A DNA stretch of 64,000 bases from Pseudomonadota bacterium (GTDB taxonomy: Bacteria > Myxococcota_A > Polyangia > Polyangiales > Polyangiaceae): contig JAEYWK010000111.1 of NCBI GenBank assembly GCA_023431345.1, positions 80,711 to 144,710 of the forward strand, given 5' to 3'. Position 1 is the stretch's first letter. Each line of letters begins with the position of its first letter. Below are positions 60,882 through 64,000 of this stretch, piece after piece. A program made the translations under genes and the position numbers. The notes under the pieces were generated by a model. It was given only the letters and a program-made list of their open reading frames with translations. It did not search any database and was not told where the DNA came from.

Positions 60882-62171
60882 ATGGCTCGAGATACGGAAA
60901 TGACTTGGTTCAGGGCGACGAAGCGGGGAGTGCTCCTGGTGGGCGGCGCGATCTGGCTCGCCGGCTGCGACGTGGCGTCGACGAGCGCCAGCGACGGCGG
61001 CGCGGGCGCTGCGACGGGCGGCGTGACCTCCAGCGTCGGCGGCGCGAACGCAGGCAGCCCGAGCGGAGGCGCCGGCGCGGGTACCCCGAACGCAGGCAGC
61101 CCGAGCGGAGGCGCCGGCGCGGGCAACGCCGCCGTGCCCAGCGGCGAATTGGCCGCGAAATACGCTGACTATTTCCCGATCGGCGCGGCCGTCGGCGCCC
61201 ACCACTTGGACACGCTCGAGGCGATCATCAAGCGCGATTTCAACCACCTCACCTGCGAGAACGCGATGAAGATCCAAGACATTCATCCGACCGCAGACAC
61301 CTTCGACTGGGTCGAAGCGGATCGAGTCGCCGACTTTGCGCGTCAGAACGGCATGAAGCTCACGGGCCACGCCCTGCTCTGGCACCGACAAGCGCCGGAA
61401 TGGATGTTCGCTGGGGTCACGGCCGGCGACAGCGCCAGCCTGGAGCTGCTGAAGGAGCGACTCAAAGCCCACATCGAAGCCATGATCGATCGCTACGGCG
61501 ACGTCGTCGACAACTGGGACGTCGTGAACGAGGCCATCAGTGACGACGCGACCAAGCAGTATCGAGACGGCAGCGAGCAGTCGCGCTGGTTCGAGCTGTT
61601 CGGCAGCGAAGAGTACATTTACTGGGCGTTCAAGTACGCGAAAGACGCGCTGGAAGCCCAAGCGCCCGGCAGCTCCGCCGGCAAGCTCTACTACAACGAG
61701 TACGTCGCGACGGTGAAGGCCGACAAGATCCTGAAGATGCTGGCTTGGCTGAAGGACGAGAAGGGAATTCAGATCGACGGCGTCGGCTTTCAGAGCCATG
61801 AGAACCTGACGTGGCCCACGCTCGCTGACCTGCAGCTCGCCATCGACAAGATGAAGACCGCTGGGTACAAGGTGAAAATCAGCGAGCTCGACGTCACCGT
61901 CTACAGCGACTACACGACGGGCGAGTTCGTCGCGTCGCCCGCCGTGACCTTCACGCCGGAGCTGGAAGCCAGGCAGGCCAAGCGCTTTGGCGACTTGTTC
62001 GCGCTCTACCGCAAGAACAAGGACCAAATCACGAGCGTCACCTTCTGGGGCGTCTCTGACGACCGCACTTGGCTCGACGACGAGCCTGTGGCGGGTCGCA
62101 ATGACTTCCCGCTGCTGTACAACGACGAGCACATGCCCAAGGCTGCGCGCGCCGCGATCATGGATTTTTGA
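60882..62171 (+). CDS. GH10 endo-1,4-beta-xylanase lipoprotein
   Basis: 429 residues from the ATG at 60882; ATG at 60900 is equally possible. Signal peptide with lipobox WLAGC, then a Gly/Ala/Ser linker that contains a 42-bp direct repeat, then the full GH10 barrel: FNHLTCENAMK, GHALLWHRQAPEW, acid/base E217 in WDVVNEA, GFQSHENL and nucleophile E335 in KISELDV, ending FWGVSDDRTWL. Hydrolyses xylan main chains; anchored at the cell surface. A saprotrophic or predatory lifestyle with plant debris is suggested. The gene is alone; no other glycan enzymes are near. Confidence 0.94.
   Translation: MARDTEMTWFRATKRGVLLVGGAIWLAGCDVASTSASDGGAGAATGGVTSSVGGANAGSPSGGAGAGTPNAGSPSGGAGAGNAAVPSGELAAKYADYFPIGAAVGAHHLDTLEAIIKRDFNHLTCENAMKIQDIHPTADTFDWVEADRVADFARQNGMKLTGHALLWHRQAPEWMFAGVTAGDSASLELLKERLKAHIEAMIDRYGDVVDNWDVVNEAISDDATKQYRDGSEQSRWFELFGSEEYIYWAFKYAKDALEAQAPGSSAGKLYYNEYVATVKADKILKMLAWLKDEKGIQIDGVGFQSHENLTWPTLADLQLAIDKMKTAGYKVKISELDVTVYSDYTTGEFVASPAVTFTPELEARQAKRFGDLFALYRKNKDQITSVTFWGVSDDRTWLDDEPVAGRNDFPLLYNDEHMPKAARAAIMDF
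61045..61123 (+). repeat. 42-bp direct repeat in the xylanase linker
   Basis: A 37-bp identical block at 61045-61081 and 61087-61123 gives a 42-bp period and codes for two copies of NAGSPSGGAGAG. Linker growth by repeat slippage is the likely cause. Confidence 0.8.
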
Positions 62172-62256
62172 GCCCGCGCCGTGCGAGCGCGGCGGAGACA
62201 GCGGCGCCGACGCCCTCCCGCTTGCCCGCCCAGCCGAAACGCCGTAGCTCACGGGG

Positions 62257-63531
62257 GTGACGGTTCCCGAGGTCGAGCGCGCGGTCCACACGGTATTTCG
62301 AATGGAGTCGGCGCGGCTGATCGCGGGGCTCACTCGCCTGCTGCGCGACGTGGGCCGGGCGGAGGAGCTCGCTCAAGACGCGCTCGTAGCCGCCCTCGAG
62401 CATTGGCCTGGCGAGGGCGTGCCCGACAACCCCGGCGCGTGGCTGATGGCCACCGCCAAGCGCCGCGCGATCGACGATCTGCGCCGTCACAAGCGCATCA
62501 CCCGCAAGCACGAGGAGCTCGGCGCCGAGCTCGAGTCCGACGCGCTCGCCGACCAAAAGAGCTTGGCTCGCTTGCTCGAAGAGAAGCTCGACGATCAGGT
62601 CGGTGACGATCTGCTGCGGTTGCTGTTCATCTCTTGCCATCCGGTGCTCTCGATGGAGGGACGGGTGGCGCTCACGCTGCGGCTGCTGGGGGGGCTCACC
62701 ACCGAAGAGATCGCGCGCGCCTTCCTCGCGCCCGAGCCGACGATCGCACAGCGCATCGTGCGCGCGAAGCGCACGCTGGCCGAAGAGCGCGTGCCCTTCG
62801 AGGTACCGCGGGGCGCGGAGCTAGCCGAGCGGCTCTCGTCCGTGCTCGGCGTCATCTACCTGATCTTCAACGAGGGCTACTCCGCTACCGTGGGCGAGGA
62901 CCTGATCCGCCCGCAGCTATGCCAGGAGGCGATGCGGCTCGGGCGGGTGCTCGCCGGGTTGATGCCGGAGGAATCCGAAGTCCACGCGCTGGTAGCGCTG
63001 ATGGAAATCCAGGCTTCCCGCACGGCCGCCCGGACCGACGTCAACGGCGAACCGGTGCTGCTGCTGGACCAGGATCGCTCGCGATGGGACCAGTTGCTGA
63101 TCCGGCGCGGCCTTGCGGCGCTTGAGCGGGCGGAAGCCATGGGAGGTTCAGACCAGCCCTACGCGCTGCAGGCAGCGCTGGCTGCCTGCCACGCGCGGGC
63201 GCACCGGGCCGAAGATACGGACTGGCAGCAGATTGCCCGCCTTTATGCGAGGCTGTCCGAGGTCATGCCCTCGCCCGTGGTCGAACTCAACCGCGCGGTC
63301 GCAGTGTCAATGGCAGAGGGTCCGGCCATCGCGCTCGAGATCGTTGACCGCATCCGGGACGAACCGGCGTTGCGCAACTATCACCTGCTCTATGGTGTTC
63401 GTGGCGACCTTCTCGGCAAGCTCGGGCGCAAAGCCGAGGCGGCAGCTGAATTTCGCCGTGCGGCGGAGTTGACGCGTAATGAGCGGGAGCGGAACCACCT
63501 GCTCTCGCGGGCGGAGGACATGCAGTCCTAG
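62257..63531 (+). CDS. ECF sigma factor with C-terminal DUF6596-type domain, spanning a composition break
   Basis: 424 residues from a GTG. Sigma region 2 reads RLIAGLTRLLRDVGRAEELA with ALVAALEHWP, and region 4 LRLLGGLTTEEIARAF followed by TIAQRIVRAKRTL. The C-terminal part (VIYLIFNEGYSA, LLLDQDRSRWDQLLI, PYALQAALAACHARA, SPVVELNRAVAV) is the TPR-like region of the ECF42/SigJ-like group. The length is complete. The first two-thirds up to about 62,850 has the CGC/CTCGAG style of the window; from there on the codons change and match the alphaproteobacterial-looking gene that follows. The stop overlaps the next gene's stop on the other strand (CTAG). Confidence 0.85.
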   Translation: MTVPEVERAVHTVFRMESARLIAGLTRLLRDVGRAEELAQDALVAALEHWPGEGVPDNPGAWLMATAKRRAIDDLRRHKRITRKHEELGAELESDALADQKSLARLLEEKLDDQVGDDLLRLLFISCHPVLSMEGRVALTLRLLGGLTTEEIARAFLAPEPTIAQRIVRAKRTLAEERVPFEVPRGAELAERLSSVLGVIYLIFNEGYSATVGEDLIRPQLCQEAMRLGRVLAGLMPEESEVHALVALMEIQASRTAARTDVNGEPVLLLDQDRSRWDQLLIRRGLAALERAEAMGGSDQPYALQAALAACHARAHRAEDTDWQQIARLYARLSEVMPSPVVELNRAVAVSMAEGPAIALEIVDRIRDEPALRNYHLLYGVRGDLLGKLGRKAEAAAEFRRAAELTRNERERNHLLSRAEDMQS

Positions 63532-63893
63532 GCAGCTTCGGGCAAGTCGAACTTCGCTTCGAGGACCTGCCGGTCGAACGGCTTCAGCATGTAGTCACTG
63601 GCGCCCGCCTTGAGTGCCATGGCGATGGCACCGATGTCGTTCTCGATGGTGCAGTACACCACGTGCGGCTTCTCTCCGCCGACAAAGCCTCGGAGCAGCT
63701 TGAGGAATTCCAGGCCGGTCATGATCGGCATGCTGGCATCGAGCAGGATCGCATCCGGCATTTCCTGCCGGCACTTGTCAAAGGCTTCCTGGCCGTCCTC
63801 GGCCTCCTCCACGATGTAGTCGAGGTCCTCGAGAATGCGACGCGCAACCTTGCGCACCACGCTCGAGTCATCGACGATCAGGCAGGATTTCAT
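63528..63893 (-). CDS. CheY-like response regulator of alphaproteobacterial type
   Basis: 121 residues from the ATG at 63893, a single receiver domain: CLIVDDSSVVRKVARRIL, phospho-acceptor in AILLDASMPIMTG, TIEND in place of the usual T/S strand, and the Lys in YMLKPFDRQ. Single receivers with VVRKVARRILEDL and MLKPFDR are typical of Sphingomonadales and related alphaproteobacteria. It has a smoother codon use than the myxobacterial genes of this window. Role: phospho-relay element. Confidence 0.88.
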   Translation of the reverse strand: MKSCLIVDDSSVVRKVARRILEDLDYIVEEAEDGQEAFDKCRQEMPDAILLDASMPIMTGLEFLKLLRGFVGGEKPHVVYCTIENDIGAIAMALKAGASDYMLKPFDRQVLEAKFDLPEAA

Positions 63894-63959
63894 CGGTAGG
63901 ACGGGCTCCGCGGAGACTTGCGCTCCGCCTGAGCATGCCAGCAACCTGCTACGGAATGG

Positions 63960-64000
63960 TTAGCGGCGGGTTCTGGGCATCTCGGCCGCCCGTGCTTGCC
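63960..64000 (-). CDS. Possible C-terminal end of a gene running off the window
   Basis: A minus-strand frame enters from the right edge and ends at TAA (63960-63962), giving QARAAEMPRTRR. It is consistent with an upstream gene on the same strand as the receiver gene but too short to identify. Confidence 0.25.
   Translation of the reverse strand, partial: QARAAEMPRTRR

Overview
The window is high-GC DNA from a myxobacterium-like member of the Myxococcota (Polyangia/Deltaproteobacteria type). The evidence is CGC/CTCGAG-rich coding sequence, many GTG starts and ATGA/GTGA stop-start overlaps, Gly/Ala/Ser-rich lipoprotein linkers of the GGAGG kind, C-terminal sorting tails of MYXO-CTERM type, FHA/PEGA/Ser-Thr-kinase signalling genes and a mitochondrial-like EF-G. 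The last ~1.1 kb (from about 62.85 kb) looks different: its codon use and a CheY-like protein resemble alphaproteobacteria, so the right edge may be a chimeric join or a transfer boundary.

Layout. 0-7.3 kb: a chemosensory signalling cluster with a hybrid CheA (cut by the window edge), CheB, a triple-receiver histidine kinase and, convergent to them, a REC-PAS-kinase-REC hybrid. 7.8-18 kb: housekeeping and stress genes, namely a DUF455 ferritin-like protein with an ATP-grasp-like partner, BolA next to a glutaredoxin/HesB-like/rhodanese fusion, an SUV3-type helicase, a SUFU-domain protein, a VOC protein, a thioredoxin and EF-G. 18.4-24.8 kb: an operon of FHA/AAA+ regulator, Ser/Thr kinase and TPR-PEGA protein, plus an FAD enzyme. 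24.9-30 kb: a trypsin-like lipoprotein with a sorting tail and a Ski2-like helicase.

30-41 kb: a five-gene, tightly overlapping operon for a Tat-exported DUF1501 protein, a large CxxCH lipoprotein, an FG-GAP beta-propeller with a sorting tail and two cytochrome c lipoproteins. Beside it lie a third similar cytochrome, two small basic proteins sharing a C-terminal motif, and AT-rich inverted repeats with a common GTTAG/CTAAC core upstream of three transcription units. A 148/143-bp tandem repeat and a G-run tract follow.

41-51 kb: a glycosyltransferase, a hydrolase, a His-rich membrane protein, an encapsulated ferritin plus encapsulin shell (an iron-storage nanocompartment), a two-component system whose AAA+ regulator lacks the GAFTGA loop, a 53-residue CxxC protein missed by length cut-offs, and two exported proteins (DUF3616 and a metallophosphoesterase).

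51-58 kb: the most interesting locus, a translationally coupled operon of porin, P-loop (thymidylate-kinase-like) protein fused to a novel repeat domain, lipoprotein, VTC-type polyphosphate polymerase domain and Na/Pi-cotransporter-like protein. I infer a phosphate uptake and polyphosphate-making module. 58-64 kb: a LysR regulator divergent from ferredoxin-NADP reductase (FinR/Fpr arrangement), small proteins, a GH10 xylanase lipoprotein, a sigma factor that spans the compositional junction, and the alphaproteobacterial-looking receiver protein. I saw no rRNA, tRNA, CRISPR array, transposase or phage gene. All family calls are from reading motifs by eye; no database search was run.
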